Numbered from the stretch's first letter, positions 16,644 through 25,771 are shown. The stretch is DNA of 64,000 nucleotides from Novosphingobium taihuense (GCF_007830315.1 NZ_VLKJ01000012.1:55148-119147), one strand, 5' to 3'. Translations and numbers: made by a program. The notes: generated from the letters alone by a model not told the origin.

Positions 16644-16793
16644 GTGGCCGAGTTCACTTTCCACCATGGTGGCGTGTCGGTTCCCTCGCATGACGATGCC
16701 ATAGCTTGATAAGGTCAGGTGCTCGGCTTTGAAGTGGAAAAGCGCTTCTACATCGAAGCCGCCCGCAGCCACACGGCCATTGTGCGCGAAGGG
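16644..16793 (+). pseudogene. Decayed VOC-family (glyoxalase/dioxygenase) gene fragment
   Basis: From GTG 16644 one frame reads VAEFTFHHGGVSVPSHDDAIA, then TGA (16707-16709) and TAA (16710-16712), then GQVLGFEVEKRFYIEAARSHTAIVREG. Intact VOC proteins of this type read AIAWY...VLGFEVEKRF, so the two stop codons stand where Trp and Tyr codons (TGG, TAC) are expected. After about 16793 the similarity ends, so the rest of the gene is lost. It lies 4 bp after the hydrolase gene and in the same direction, and was probably once part of that operon. Confidence 0.65.
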
Positions 16794-16909
16794 TTCGGCG
16801 AGGACTGTTTCATCCGCTGTTGCGCGGGAAACTTGATAGATTTCGTGGAAGTGGCGCACGACTGCCGTCCGCCCTTGCCCCATCGCGTGCACGGGGGCTA
16901 GCAGAGGGC

Positions 16910-17572
16910 ATGAGCTATCCCACTGCCATGGCAGATCCGCCCGTAACAGCGAAGCAGCGCGCGGCTCAGGAGCGCTGCGACGCAATGGTCCGTCATGCCC
17001 GGACCCAGATCATGGCAGTGGGCGTGGACCGCTTCAGCGTCAATGAAGTGCTGCGTCTTGCAGGTGGTTCGAAGGCGACACTGGCCAAGTACTTTGGGGA
17101 TCGCAACGGCCTGATTGCCGCGGCCATCCGCGAGGAAGCGCTCTGCGCCATGGCAGGCCTGAATCTCGACGGCGATCAGGCTCGCGCCGAGCCGCTGGAC
17201 AATGCGCTTGCGCGGGCGCTCTCGGGCGTGCTGCGCTTTTACCTGACGCCGGGGTCGTTAGCCCTCTATCGCGCGGTAATCAGCGCGGCGACTGGTTCAA
17301 ACGGCGCAGCGGAGGCATTCTACCTCCACGGTCATCGCGTGATCGTCGCGGCGATCGCGGCACTGATGGAGTCGCGCAAGCCGCATGAGGTGCGGACCGA
17401 TCTCGATAGTGCGGACGTCGCAGATCAATTGCTGCATGCCATCCGCGCCGGAGCTTATGAGCAGGCCCTGATCGGTCTTGATGCTACTGTCGACGATGCT
17501 GCCATAGCAGCGCGGATTACGGCCACGCTTTCGCTTGTCTTGCCGTCGATCGGAACGGCACGCAGCGCTTGA
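16910..17572 (+). CDS. TetR-family transcriptional regulator
   Basis: This 220-residue repressor-type protein has an N-terminal helix-turn-helix domain at about residues 20-70: ARTQIMAVGVDRFSVNEVLRLAGGSKATLAKYFGDRNGLIAAAI, the usual TetR pattern. The remainder is an alpha-helical ligand domain. The start is ATG 16910; ATG 16928 is possible. The next gene, a Rieske oxygenase, begins 51 bp later, and a perfect palindrome (17594-17608) lies in that gap, which suggests that this regulator represses its downstream oxygenase and possibly the VOC genes. The inducer is unknown, probably an aromatic acid. Confidence 0.8.
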   Translation: MSYPTAMADPPVTAKQRAAQERCDAMVRHARTQIMAVGVDRFSVNEVLRLAGGSKATLAKYFGDRNGLIAAAIREEALCAMAGLNLDGDQARAEPLDNALARALSGVLRFYLTPGSLALYRAVISAATGSNGAAEAFYLHGHRVIVAAIAALMESRKPHEVRTDLDSADVADQLLHAIRAGAYEQALIGLDATVDDAAIAARITATLSLVLPSIGTARSA

Positions 17573-17593
17573 TCCGGCATCGCATCTCAAATA

Positions 17594-17608
17594 TGTACCG
17601 ATGGTACA
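17594..17608. promoter_or_regulatory. Palindromic operator TGTACC-GAT-GGTACA
   Basis: Perfect 6-bp arms around a 3-bp centre, 16 bp upstream of the Rieske start codon and just upstream of its AGGAGGGG ribosome site. It is the best candidate binding site for the TetR protein encoded immediately upstream. Its core GTACCGATGG recurs at 19866-19875. Confidence 0.5.
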
Positions 17609-17623
17609 CATAAGGAGGGGTGC

Positions 17624-18667
17624 ATGATGAGCTTTCTGCGCAACGCGTGGTACATGGCGGGTTGGTCAGATGAAGTCGGGGCAACGGGCCTTGCGCGCAA
17701 GATCATCGACAAGCCGGTGTTCCTGTTCCGCAAGGCTGATGGAACCGTTGCGGCCTTGCTCGATCGCTGCCCGCACCGCTTTGCGCCTTTGTCCAGGGGC
17801 ACGCGTGAAGGCGACACGGTGGTCTGCGGCTATCACGGCCTGTCGTTTTCGGCAGAGGGGAAGTGCATGCGCAATCCCTTCGGTGAGCGCGTGCCCGCAG
17901 GTTCCGACATCCCGGCATTCGTGGTGGCCGAACGCGACGGGATCGTCTGGCTGTGGGCCGGAGCGGCAGACGCGGCCGATGAGGCGCTGATTCCGGATTT
18001 CGGCTTCATCCCCGACACGCCGCACAGCCGCACCGTGCGCGGCTACACGCTGATGCAGGCAAATTACGAATACGGGACCGATAATCTGCTCGACCTCTCG
18101 CACATCGAGTTCGTCCACAAGGGCACGTTTGCCGGGCAAGGCGTGATCTTTGCGGGCGAGCACGCGGTGCAGGTGGAGGGAGAGACGCTGCACTCCAACT
18201 GGTGGATGCCCAACATCGCGCCGCCATCCGTGGCGCAGGGCGTGTTCCCGCCGGAAGCCAAGGTCGATCACTGGCTGGACATGCGCTGGAACGCGCCGGC
18301 TTCGATGCGGCTCAATGTCGGGGTTACGCCGCATGGTGCAGGACGTGAGGCCGGTTTCGAGGTGCCGCAGGCCCATATCCTGACTCCTGCCAGTGAGCAC
18401 ACGACGCACTACTTTTGGTCATCGACCCGCTTCAACGATCTCGAAAACCCCGAAGTCGATGCAATGCTGCTGGCGCTGTTCGGTGAAGCCTTCGACCTTG
18501 AGGACAAGCCAATGATCGAAGCGGCTTATGCCAACGTGCGCGACAATCTCGAGGCGGGCGGGGATTTCTGGAAGGAAAGGCCGCTGTCGCTTGGTATCGA
18601 CCAGGGAGGCACCCGCGCGCGACGCTTGCTGGAACGGATGATATCGCGCGAGCAGCTGGCGGGGTAA
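17624..18667 (+). CDS. Rieske non-haem iron oxygenase, VanA-like O-demethylase type
   Basis: A 347-residue oxygenase component. The Rieske [2Fe-2S] ligands are CPHR (about residue 49) and CGYHG (about 68). The mononuclear iron site is in NLLDLSHIEFVH (about 150-161), with a third carboxylate expected further on. Length and motif spacing match VanA-type aromatic O-demethylases, which take electrons from a separate ferredoxin reductase not found nearby. It starts with MM; the strong AGGAGGGG favours ATG 17624. It follows TetR and its palindrome. It ends 21 bp from the convergent VOC gene. Likely substrates are methoxylated or carboxylated aromatics. Confidence 0.8.
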   Translation: MMSFLRNAWYMAGWSDEVGATGLARKIIDKPVFLFRKADGTVAALLDRCPHRFAPLSRGTREGDTVVCGYHGLSFSAEGKCMRNPFGERVPAGSDIPAFVVAERDGIVWLWAGAADAADEALIPDFGFIPDTPHSRTVRGYTLMQANYEYGTDNLLDLSHIEFVHKGTFAGQGVIFAGEHAVQVEGETLHSNWWMPNIAPPSVAQGVFPPEAKVDHWLDMRWNAPASMRLNVGVTPHGAGREAGFEVPQAHILTPASEHTTHYFWSSTRFNDLENPEVDAMLLALFGEAFDLEDKPMIEAAYANVRDNLEAGGDFWKERPLSLGIDQGGTRARRLLERMISREQLAG

Positions 18668-18688
18668 CCGCAGCCTGCCGCAAGCGCC

Positions 18689-19777
18689 TCAGATCGCGTG
18701 TTCGTCCTCTTGCGTCAGGTTCGCGAGGTCGCCGGTGATCGGCTGCTTCCCGGGCTTGGCGCGGCGGTAGGGTTCAAAGCTCTTGCGGTCATGGTCGAAC
18801 GTCATGTCCCAGGGGATGTCGTCGCCCCGGAAGATCGCGGGCGCGTTGTGCGACCACAGCAGCGAGCCGAACTTGAAGTCCCACGCACGCGGCACCCAGT
18901 TGTCGTCCACGTAATCGGTGTCGGCGTGATACTCCGCCTCGCCGGCATGGCCGGGCATTTCGCAATAGAAGTAGATCGCCGACGAGATGCGGTGGCGGGA
19001 GATGCCACCACTGGTGTTCATCGTCGTGTTCTTCCAGCCCTTGTTGTCCATGATGTTCGCACCAAGCATCACTTCGTCGATGTCGTCGCAGCCGAAGGCG
19101 ATATGCATGAACTTGAAGTGATCGGGTGCGATCGGCAGGTCGCAGTTTACCCAGAAGATCGAATGGTGCTCGAACGTGCCGCCCGCGCGGGCGAAGATGC
19201 CTGTGCCTTTGGAATGGTCGATGTAGCGGAAGCCGAGGTGGCGTTCGTAGAACTCGAAGCTGCCAACGTAGTCGGGGCTGAAGAACACCACATGGTTGAT
19301 CGTCTTGGGAACGGCCTTCTTGCGCCAGATGCGGTGCTGGTTGAAGCGCGGCCAGCTTGACGGCGTGTTGACCGGGCTGGCCTCCGACACCACCGGGCGC
19401 TTGTTCCACACGCGCAGGGCGATGGGCTGCCCATCGGGGCAGACGCAGCGCACGGTGCCATCGGCATCGCGCAACACCTGCACCTCGGTCGCGAGGCTCG
19501 CAGCGATTGTCTCAAGGTTTTCGGCCGTATCGATGCCCCAGACGGTTTCCTTGATGCCGTCGCCAGCGAAGGGATCGGGCGCCGGCAGTCGGGCATCGCC
19601 GTTTACCAGGAGGATCACCCTGCTGCCCGACTGCAGGCGGAACACCGCTTCGTGCTCGCTCTCACTCTCCAGCGGCAGGCCGAAATCGGTCCAGAAGCGG
19701 ACGTTTTCGGCCATGTCGCTCACTCCAAAGACGACGCTTTGGACGCCGAGCACGGCACTGGTCTGGGCAAGTGGCAT
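18689..19777 (-). CDS. Two-domain VOC enzyme, extradiol-dioxygenase-like (VOC A)
   Basis: A 362-residue protein of two vicinal-oxygen-chelate domains. The C-terminal domain keeps the extradiol-type metal triad: His in INHVVFF, His in FMHIAFGCDD and Glu in GHAGEAEYHAD. The N-terminal domain (VQSVVFGVSDMAENVRFWTDFGL) is a degenerate copy, as in two-domain type I ring-cleavage dioxygenases. A catechol-type ring cleavage is therefore likely, with Fe(II) or Mn(II). It starts with ATG 19777. The upstream VOC gene ends 110 bp before it on the same strand, and a palindrome sharing the TetR core lies in that gap at 19868-19881. Confidence 0.75.
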   Translation of the reverse strand: MPLAQTSAVLGVQSVVFGVSDMAENVRFWTDFGLPLESESEHEAVFRLQSGSRVILLVNGDARLPAPDPFAGDGIKETVWGIDTAENLETIAASLATEVQVLRDADGTVRCVCPDGQPIALRVWNKRPVVSEASPVNTPSSWPRFNQHRIWRKKAVPKTINHVVFFSPDYVGSFEFYERHLGFRYIDHSKGTGIFARAGGTFEHHSIFWVNCDLPIAPDHFKFMHIAFGCDDIDEVMLGANIMDNKGWKNTTMNTSGGISRHRISSAIYFYCEMPGHAGEAEYHADTDYVDDNWVPRAWDFKFGSLLWSHNAPAIFRGDDIPWDMTFDHDRKSFEPYRRAKPGKQPITGDLANLTQEDEHAI

Positions 19778-19867
19778 GGGATCTCCCGGAATGTTCTCAG
19801 GAGACCGTCATGCCCAAGGCGAGCCCAGCGCGGAAACGCAAGTTTCCGGACCCTTGCTATCGACCGT

Positions 19868-19881
19868 ACCGATGGATCGGT
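19868..19881. promoter_or_regulatory. Palindrome ACCGAT-GG-ATCGGT, possible second TetR site
   Basis: Six-bp arms around GG in the gap between the two VOC genes, about 91 bp upstream of the 19777 start. The decamer GTACCGATGG (19866-19875) is identical to ten bases of the 17594-17608 palindrome. It could be a shared operator or, less likely, a weak terminator of the upstream VOC gene. Confidence 0.35.
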
Positions 19882-19887
19882 CCGGCT

Positions 19888-20910
19888 CTACGCTGCGGCT
19901 TCGGCAAGCGGGGCCGGGTCTGCGGGGTGGTAGTGCAACTGGTCGGGCCGGGCGTAGGTGACGTCCCAGTTGGGTTCGCCCTTCATGAAATCGGGCAGGT
20001 TGGTCATGTAAATCGCGGTGCCGAATGCGCCGTCCCAGATGCGCGGTCGCCAGCCATCGTCGACGCAGTCACAGTCCGCGCCATACTCGGCCTCACCGCC
20101 TGCCGGGCAAGGGACATACAGGAACGCTGCCGATGTCAGGCGATGCCGACCGAAGCCCCAGTTCCAGTCGCCGTAAGTGTAGCCTCGCCGGTCGAGATAG
20201 TTCTTCGCGACCATGAGTTCGTCGATGTCCTCGACTTCCCAGTTGGCGTGGTGGAACTTCAGCGTCCCGTCGAAACCCGGCATCGGCGCGTGGGCATCGG
20301 CGAGGAAGACGTTGTGGTGCTCGTAGCAGCCATCCGCACGCATGTAGACGCCGAAGCCCTTCTGCATGTCGGTGATGCGGAAGCCGAGCGCATCGCGATA
20401 GAAATCGACCGCCGCCTGCACGTCGGGGAAGGTCCAGACGCAGTGGTGGGTGCGCTTTGGCACGGCGCGATCGATCCACTTGCGCGGCTGGTTGAGCCGG
20501 GCGATGCGGCCGACAGTGTTCTGTGGTGTGGGGGCACCGAACACCGCGCGCGGCTGCCAGACCTGAAGTCCGATCGCCTGGCCGAACGGTGTGACGAAGT
20601 GGACAATGCCTTCCTCGTCGGTCGAAAGATCGACGCGCGGCGCAAGCCGCGCCTTCAGCCGGGCCATGCCGTCTTCGCTATCGACCGCCCAGATGCATTC
20701 GTGAACCCCGCGACGGGTCTGAACCGAACCGACAGGCAAGCGCGGATGGCCTGACTTGAGAAACAGCGATTGTGAACCGTCTGCCGCCTCGAACAGCGCT
20801 GAAGTCTGATCCTGCGCGACAAGCGAAAGGCCGAAGTCGGTGAAGAAGCGCACGCATGCCGGCAAGTCCTCCACCATCCAGGTCAGCCGTCTTATCCCGA
20901 TAATTGCCAT
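19888..20910 (-). CDS. Two-domain VOC enzyme, extradiol-dioxygenase-like (VOC B)
   Basis: A 340-residue paralogue-like partner of VOC A starting at ATG 20910, because the preceding minus-strand GGGAGA is a good ribosome site and upstream residues look noncoding. The C-terminal domain again keeps His in THHCVWTF, His in KFHHANWEV and Glu in AGGEAEYGAD. Both proteins share architecture (RxNQxRxWxxxAVPKxxxH before the second domain), so they probably arose by duplication. One could be the ring-cleavage enzyme for the Rieske product and the other a related activity. The 317 bp upstream hold its promoter. Confidence 0.75.
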   Translation of the reverse strand: MAIIGIRRLTWMVEDLPACVRFFTDFGLSLVAQDQTSALFEAADGSQSLFLKSGHPRLPVGSVQTRRGVHECIWAVDSEDGMARLKARLAPRVDLSTDEEGIVHFVTPFGQAIGLQVWQPRAVFGAPTPQNTVGRIARLNQPRKWIDRAVPKRTHHCVWTFPDVQAAVDFYRDALGFRITDMQKGFGVYMRADGCYEHHNVFLADAHAPMPGFDGTLKFHHANWEVEDIDELMVAKNYLDRRGYTYGDWNWGFGRHRLTSAAFLYVPCPAGGEAEYGADCDCVDDGWRPRIWDGAFGTAIYMTNLPDFMKGEPNWDVTYARPDQLHYHPADPAPLAEAAA

Positions 20911-21227
20911 GCAAGGTCTCCCGTAACTGCGGGAAACGTTCTGCAATGGGTCACACCGGCACTTCTTGACATGGCGCAAATATCTACCATGAATTGTTTC
21001 AAGATAAATCCATTTACAAAATTGATGGCAAAACGTGTCACTTCGAAATACTGGTCGACGTTGTCGAGAATCCTGTCCTGCATCTGGATGATCAGGAAAG
21101 GGCCGTTTTCGGACTGGTTCATCATCAGCATCGGCAGCACCGTCATGCTCATGCCGAAGTGCAACTGATCGAACGGCTGCACGTATGGAATTCGATCACG
21201 CTGAAGACTGAATCAGACCAGTTCAAA
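20911..21227. other. Intergenic, AT-richer upstream region of VOC B
   Basis: About 317 bp between LysR and VOC B. The middle (about 20970-21060) is clearly AT-richer than its surroundings, with CAAGATAAATCC and AAATCCATTTACAAAATTG. It should carry the VOC B promoter. I see no convincing gene in it: short open frames in both directions have no codon bias or recognisable motif. Confidence 0.4.
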
Positions 21228-22235
21228 TCAGCGTTGCGGGTGGTTCATCCGGTACTCGACCTCGATCTCGTCACGTTCGACCGATGAGCCGTGCGTCAGC
21301 GGAACAACATTGGCTGAGGTTTCCGTGCCAGCAATGGCTGCTGCCTGAAGTCGCTCTACTACCCAGCGCAGGGCGCGGTCGTTGTTGTTGGCGATGTTCC
21401 ACTGAACCGTCTCACGGATCGGCGGAATGTCGAACGGAATCTCGCGCAGGACCAGCGGCATGTTGCGCACCACGCGTTCAGCCATACGCCGGTGCAGGGT
21501 GGCGATGCGACGAGTGCCGACGATCAGGCCGGGCAGGGAAAGGAACGATGGCGCGACGACTTCGATCCGCCGCTGCTGCTTCTGGCGGCGCACGAACCAA
21601 TCCTCGAAGGCCGGGACGCGCGCCTTGCCGAACCGGGCAGTAACATGGCCCAGGCTGAAATAGAGGTCGCGCGTCATGGGACCGGCCATCGCCGGATTGC
21701 TCCTGTCGCCGACAACGACATAATCGTCCTGAAACAGCAGCTGTGTCGGGTGATCCGACGATACGGCCAGATCGATGGTCAGCAGCAGGTCGACATAGCC
21801 GCGCTCCACCGCTTCGATCGGAGTGTCGTTCATGGGCTGGATCTCGAAACGCAGGCCCGGCGCGTCCCGTTCGAGATCGGCGAGGACTTCTGCCAGAAGG
21901 ACTTCGGTGGAATAGTCCGACGCCATGATCCGGATCGTGCGTTCGGCCGTGGCCGGATCGAATGGCGGTGCGACGGAAACCGTCGTGCGGATTTGTTCAA
22001 GCACCGAGCGAACTGGTTCGATCAGTTCCTCGGCCCGCGCGGTAAGGATCATGTTGCGACCTTTGACGACGAGAAGCTCGTCGCCGAAATATTCGCGCAA
22101 GCGGCCCAAGGCGCTCGATGTCGCAGATTGCGAAAGGCAAAGCCGGTCGGCTGCGAGGCTGACGCTGCGCTCGGTCAGCAGCGCATCGAGCGCCACCAGC
22201 AGATTGAGGTCAAGCCTTCCGAACCGCATCGCCAT
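21228..22235 (-). CDS. LysR-family transcriptional regulator
   Basis: A 335-residue regulator with an N-terminal winged helix-turn-helix (DLNLLVALDALLTERSVSLAADRLCLSQSATSSALGRLREYFGDELL, about residues 9-55) and a C-terminal effector domain (residues about 90-310). The sequence is NodD/PcpR/LinR-like, as seen near catabolic genes in sphingomonads. Unusually for this family it is not divergent: it is the third gene of a minus-strand operon after the TonB receptor and the epimerase, 12 bp from the latter. It may control the VOC genes, or the receptor operon in which it lies. Confidence 0.8.
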   Translation of the reverse strand: MAMRFGRLDLNLLVALDALLTERSVSLAADRLCLSQSATSSALGRLREYFGDELLVVKGRNMILTARAEELIEPVRSVLEQIRTTVSVAPPFDPATAERTIRIMASDYSTEVLLAEVLADLERDAPGLRFEIQPMNDTPIEAVERGYVDLLLTIDLAVSSDHPTQLLFQDDYVVVGDRSNPAMAGPMTRDLYFSLGHVTARFGKARVPAFEDWFVRRQKQQRRIEVVAPSFLSLPGLIVGTRRIATLHRRMAERVVRNMPLVLREIPFDIPPIRETVQWNIANNNDRALRWVVERLQAAAIAGTETSANVVPLTHGSSVERDEIEVEYRMNHPQR

Positions 22236-22247
22236 CTCCGCCGCGCC

Positions 22248-23171
22248 TCAGATGGTAGCAAGCGCGTTGGAAACGAGCATAGCTGAATTGCCGTCATGCG
22301 CAAAACCGGCGCGGAATGCGGCAGGCGTTTCGAGCGGCGGCTGGCTGGCAAAGGCCGCTTCGAGTGCGGCATCAGGGGCATAGGTGACGAGGTCCGACGA
22401 GACGCCGCACTGACGGGCGATCTCGGCCGCAAGTTCACCCATCGAGACGCGCAGGGCAGGAAGCGTGACAGAGCGTGTAGGGGGCAGCAAGGCGCTGTCG
22501 AGATCGAGCGCATGGACAAAGTTTGCGGCACACTGGCGCACCGATTGCGCCCAGATCATGCCCGCCTCCGAGACCGGACAGGTGAAAGTCTCACCCGCCT
22601 TCAACGCATGGAACAGGTCGGACATGAAGGCCGATTTCATGCCCGATGGTCCCTTGGGCCGGGCAAGGATGCCCGGCAGGCGAATGGTCACGCCATCGAT
22701 AAGCCCACGGTTGGAGAACATCGCCACCGCATCCTCCATCATCGCCTTGTGTCCGCCGTAGATCATTTTCGGGCTGAGCGGGGTGTCATCGTCAACCAGC
22801 GCGGGCAGAGGATCACCGAATACCGCGATGGAACTGGCATAGACTACGCGCAGGCCGGGATTGATTGCGCCTGTCTCAAGCAGCAGGTCGTACATCGCAT
22901 CTACGTTGATCAGGCGCGAGGCGAGAGGGTCTGCCTCTGCCGCGCCACCCGGGACCGTGGCAAGGTGGACGAGTGCGTCGCACCCGTCCACCAGCGCCTC
23001 GCGGCGCACAGCGACATCACCAAGATCGCCCGCTATCGCGCGCGCCCCTCCCGGAATGCCGCTCGCCTGCGTATCAATGCCGATGACGTGATGGCCCGCT
23101 GCCAGCAGCTTCAGGACAAGTTCGCGCCCAACAAAGCCGCCCGCGCCAGTTACCACCACGTTCATCGTCAC
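22248..23171 (-). CDS. NAD-dependent epimerase/dehydratase family protein (DenD-like)
   Basis: A 307-residue extended-SDR fold enzyme. The nucleotide motif GAGGFVGREL (about residues 9-18) and the active-site Tyr and Lys in MIYGGHKAMME are present. The closest general type is the D-erythronate dehydrogenase (DenD) group, but the aromatic context leaves other roles open, such as oxidation of a side-chain alcohol. It sits 8 bp after the TonB receptor and 12 bp before LysR in the same operon. Confidence 0.7.
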   Translation of the reverse strand: MTMNVVVTGAGGFVGRELVLKLLAAGHHVIGIDTQASGIPGGARAIAGDLGDVAVRREALVDGCDALVHLATVPGGAAEADPLASRLINVDAMYDLLLETGAINPGLRVVYASSIAVFGDPLPALVDDDTPLSPKMIYGGHKAMMEDAVAMFSNRGLIDGVTIRLPGILARPKGPSGMKSAFMSDLFHALKAGETFTCPVSEAGMIWAQSVRQCAANFVHALDLDSALLPPTRSVTLPALRVSMGELAAEIARQCGVSSDLVTYAPDAALEAAFASQPPLETPAAFRAGFAHDGNSAMLVSNALATI

Positions 23172-23179
23172 GTCTCACC

Positions 23180-25624
23180 TCAGAAGTTGCCCGACAGGCG
23201 CAGGCCGTAGGTGCGCGGTGCCGAGAAGTGACCAACCGCAACGCCGATCGGCGCGGCCTGCGGCGCAAGATTGCGACGCTTGTCCTCGATGTTGCGGACA
23301 AACCCGGTCAGCGCCCAGGTTCCGTCCGCATCGCGCAAGGTGAGCGAGGCATCGGTCGTCCAGTAAGCCGGGATACGCTCGAAATCGAGGTATTCAAAGG
23401 CTCCCCACTGCGCATCACGCCACGCGGTATCGACATTTGCCACGAGTTCGAGGCTGTCGCCCACCGCCACGACCTGCTCACCGCTGAGGTTCAGCGTCCA
23501 CTTCGGGCTGAACAGCAGCGGGTTGCCCGAGCAGTTGAAGTCCTTGACCGGCGCACCGCCAGCCGTCGCACCAGTGAAAGTGAATGGGCAACCGAAGTTG
23601 TCGCGCGGTGCAGCAGTGAACAGGTGGAGGTCATCATACTTTGAATCGAGGTACTGGACCTTGGCCCCAAGGGTCGTGCCCGAGGTTGGCTTGACCACCA
23701 GATCCACGTCAAAGCCCTTGATCGAGGACTTGCCCGCATTCTCGTTCGAATTGATTAGCGTGCCCGAGGTGTCCACCGTGAAATACGTGATCTGCTGGTC
23801 ACGATACTTCCAGATGAACCCTTCGAGGTTCAGCTGAACGTGGTTGTCGAAAAAGCGGTTCTTCGATCCGATGGTGTAGGAAGTGATGTATTCAGGCTTG
23901 TAGCTGGTCCTGCTCTCGGTCATCTGCAGACCGCCTGCGCGGTACCCGCTTTCAACCGTCGCATAGACGAGATTGTCCGGCGTGACGTCGTATTCGGCAG
24001 AGGCCTTCCACGTCACGCGCGAGTAGCCCCGGGTGTCCTTAACTGGCTTGTAGGTCTTGAGGATCGCCCCCACGCCGTTGAGGAGCGGAAACACCTGGAC
24101 GTTGGGTTGATCGGTGCTCGTGGCGGAGATCCAGTTGTTGGCCTTGAGCCAGTTGATCGTGTCAACCGTGTTCAGGAAGTTCGGATAATGCGGCATCGCG
24201 CCAGGTGCGGCGCAGCCCCGGCCGAACGAAGCGGGCGGTGTGACCAGTGCCGGCGGCGGACCGCCGCAGAATGTGATGAAGTTGGTGATCAGACCGTCGA
24301 TGGACTTCTTGTCATGTGTATAGCGCACCCCCCCGATCAGGCGAAGCTTGTCGGTCACATGCGCAGTCAGCTGGCCGAACCCCGCATAACTGTTGGTCTT
24401 GTGCGCATAGTTCAGGATCGGAAGCACGAACTCCTGGTTATACTCGTTGTTCGCCTTGATCTTCTCGTTGAAGTAGAATGCGCCCAGCACATAATCGACC
24501 ATTCCTGCGCTGCCCGAGAGCCGTGCCTCGAAGCTGGCCTGCTTGACCTTTTCCTTGGTGTGGGCGGTGTTGAAAGCAGGACCGTAAAACAACGAGTCGT
24601 CGGTGCTCTCGCGATAGGCCGGGATCACGGTGAGCTTGCCGATGCCGGTCTGCCAGTTCAACTCGGCATTGACGCCAAAGTAGCTGCTGTCCTGCCGCTG
24701 GTCGGCATTCATGGGGTTCAGGAACGCGAAGGCCGGTGCAGCAAGGCTGCGCGAGCGGAAGGCATTGGACGCAGGTGAGTTGAAGCCTTCGCTGTCGCCA
24801 AGGCCCGACGGGACGAAAGTGTATCCACCAGGACCGGGGATGAAACCGCCGACATAGCTGCCCCCGACACCCTTGCCGCCGACATGCGTATAGTCGGCAC
24901 CGATGCGCAACGACAGGTCCCGCGATGGCTCGATCAGGAACTGTGCGCGCAGCGACCCGCGACGCGCATCGTCGGTGCCATCGATGTTGTAGCCATCGCG
25001 CGTGGTATAGGCCGCGCCCAGGCGCAACGCGCTGTTCTCGCTCACGCCGAGGTTGACATGGGCATCCGTGTCCACTGCCTCGTAATTGCCATAGGACAAG
25101 TTGAAGCCCATCGAATTGCGGCCGACTTCCGGGCGAGCCGGAATGATGTTGACCGCGCCGCCAGTCGCGTTGCGGCCATAGAGGATGCCCTGCGGCCCCT
25201 TGAGCACTTCGACGCGCGCCAAATCGTAGAACGCCGCGCCAAATACGCCGCCGCCACGCCCCAGGACAACGCCGTCATAGCTTGGCGTAACTGCAGGGTC
25301 GTTGTAGCTGCTGTTGGTGACATTGCCGACGCCGCGAATGAAAATCGAGGCGATGTTGCCGCCGACCGACGGCAGCGACAGCGCCGGAACCGCCTTGGTG
25401 ATGTCGGTTGCGTTGGTGATCCCGCGCGAAACCAGATCGTCGCCCGAAACCGCGTCGATGGCTATCGCGGCTTTTTGCAGCGATTCCTCCTTGCGCTGGG
25501 CGGTGACGATGATTTCGGTGATGCCGTCGGCCGCGCCCGCATCTGCCTGCGCTTCTTGCGCGGCGACCGGTGTGGCGATGGCCACGGCAATGAGTGCTGT
25601 GGAGCCTAGAAGTACAAGGCGCAT
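23180..25624 (-). CDS. TonB-dependent outer-membrane receptor (aromatic locus)
   Basis: A receptor of 814 residues starting at ATG 25624; GGGAGG precedes it and a signal peptide follows (about 1-22, PVAAQ). The TonB-box region EIIVTAQRKEESLQKA, the plug domain (to about residue 160, with VLKGPQGILYGRNATGGAVNI) and a large barrel with terminal Phe (RLSGNF) are all visible. These receptors import bulky or scarce substrates using the TonB-ExbBD system. Placement at the head of the epimerase-LysR operon, next to the monooxygenase, suggests uptake of the aromatic substrate; no TonB genes are nearby. Confidence 0.85.
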   Translation of the reverse strand: MRLVLLGSTALIAVAIATPVAAQEAQADAGAADGITEIIVTAQRKEESLQKAAIAIDAVSGDDLVSRGITNATDITKAVPALSLPSVGGNIASIFIRGVGNVTNSSYNDPAVTPSYDGVVLGRGGGVFGAAFYDLARVEVLKGPQGILYGRNATGGAVNIIPARPEVGRNSMGFNLSYGNYEAVDTDAHVNLGVSENSALRLGAAYTTRDGYNIDGTDDARRGSLRAQFLIEPSRDLSLRIGADYTHVGGKGVGGSYVGGFIPGPGGYTFVPSGLGDSEGFNSPASNAFRSRSLAAPAFAFLNPMNADQRQDSSYFGVNAELNWQTGIGKLTVIPAYRESTDDSLFYGPAFNTAHTKEKVKQASFEARLSGSAGMVDYVLGAFYFNEKIKANNEYNQEFVLPILNYAHKTNSYAGFGQLTAHVTDKLRLIGGVRYTHDKKSIDGLITNFITFCGGPPPALVTPPASFGRGCAAPGAMPHYPNFLNTVDTINWLKANNWISATSTDQPNVQVFPLLNGVGAILKTYKPVKDTRGYSRVTWKASAEYDVTPDNLVYATVESGYRAGGLQMTESRTSYKPEYITSYTIGSKNRFFDNHVQLNLEGFIWKYRDQQITYFTVDTSGTLINSNENAGKSSIKGFDVDLVVKPTSGTTLGAKVQYLDSKYDDLHLFTAAPRDNFGCPFTFTGATAGGAPVKDFNCSGNPLLFSPKWTLNLSGEQVVAVGDSLELVANVDTAWRDAQWGAFEYLDFERIPAYWTTDASLTLRDADGTWALTGFVRNIEDKRRNLAPQAAPIGVAVGHFSAPRTYGLRLSGNF

Positions 25625-25771
25625 TGGTTTCCTCCCCTTGGCGCATGCGTGTTGCTTTGTTGTTGGAGCCGTTAGACCGCCGGTCATGGAACATCCCGCC
25701 GTTTGTATGGATGGGTTCCTATCCACAGATCGGATTTGTGCGTGGTGCACCTTTCGCTAGGTCAGGGCGTC

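Noticed and set aside
20892..21182. Minus-strand frame of 96 codons in the AT-rich gap next to VOC B
   Set aside because: It overlaps the VOC B start, reads through its leader and has no recognisable motif; the gap looks like promoter sequence.
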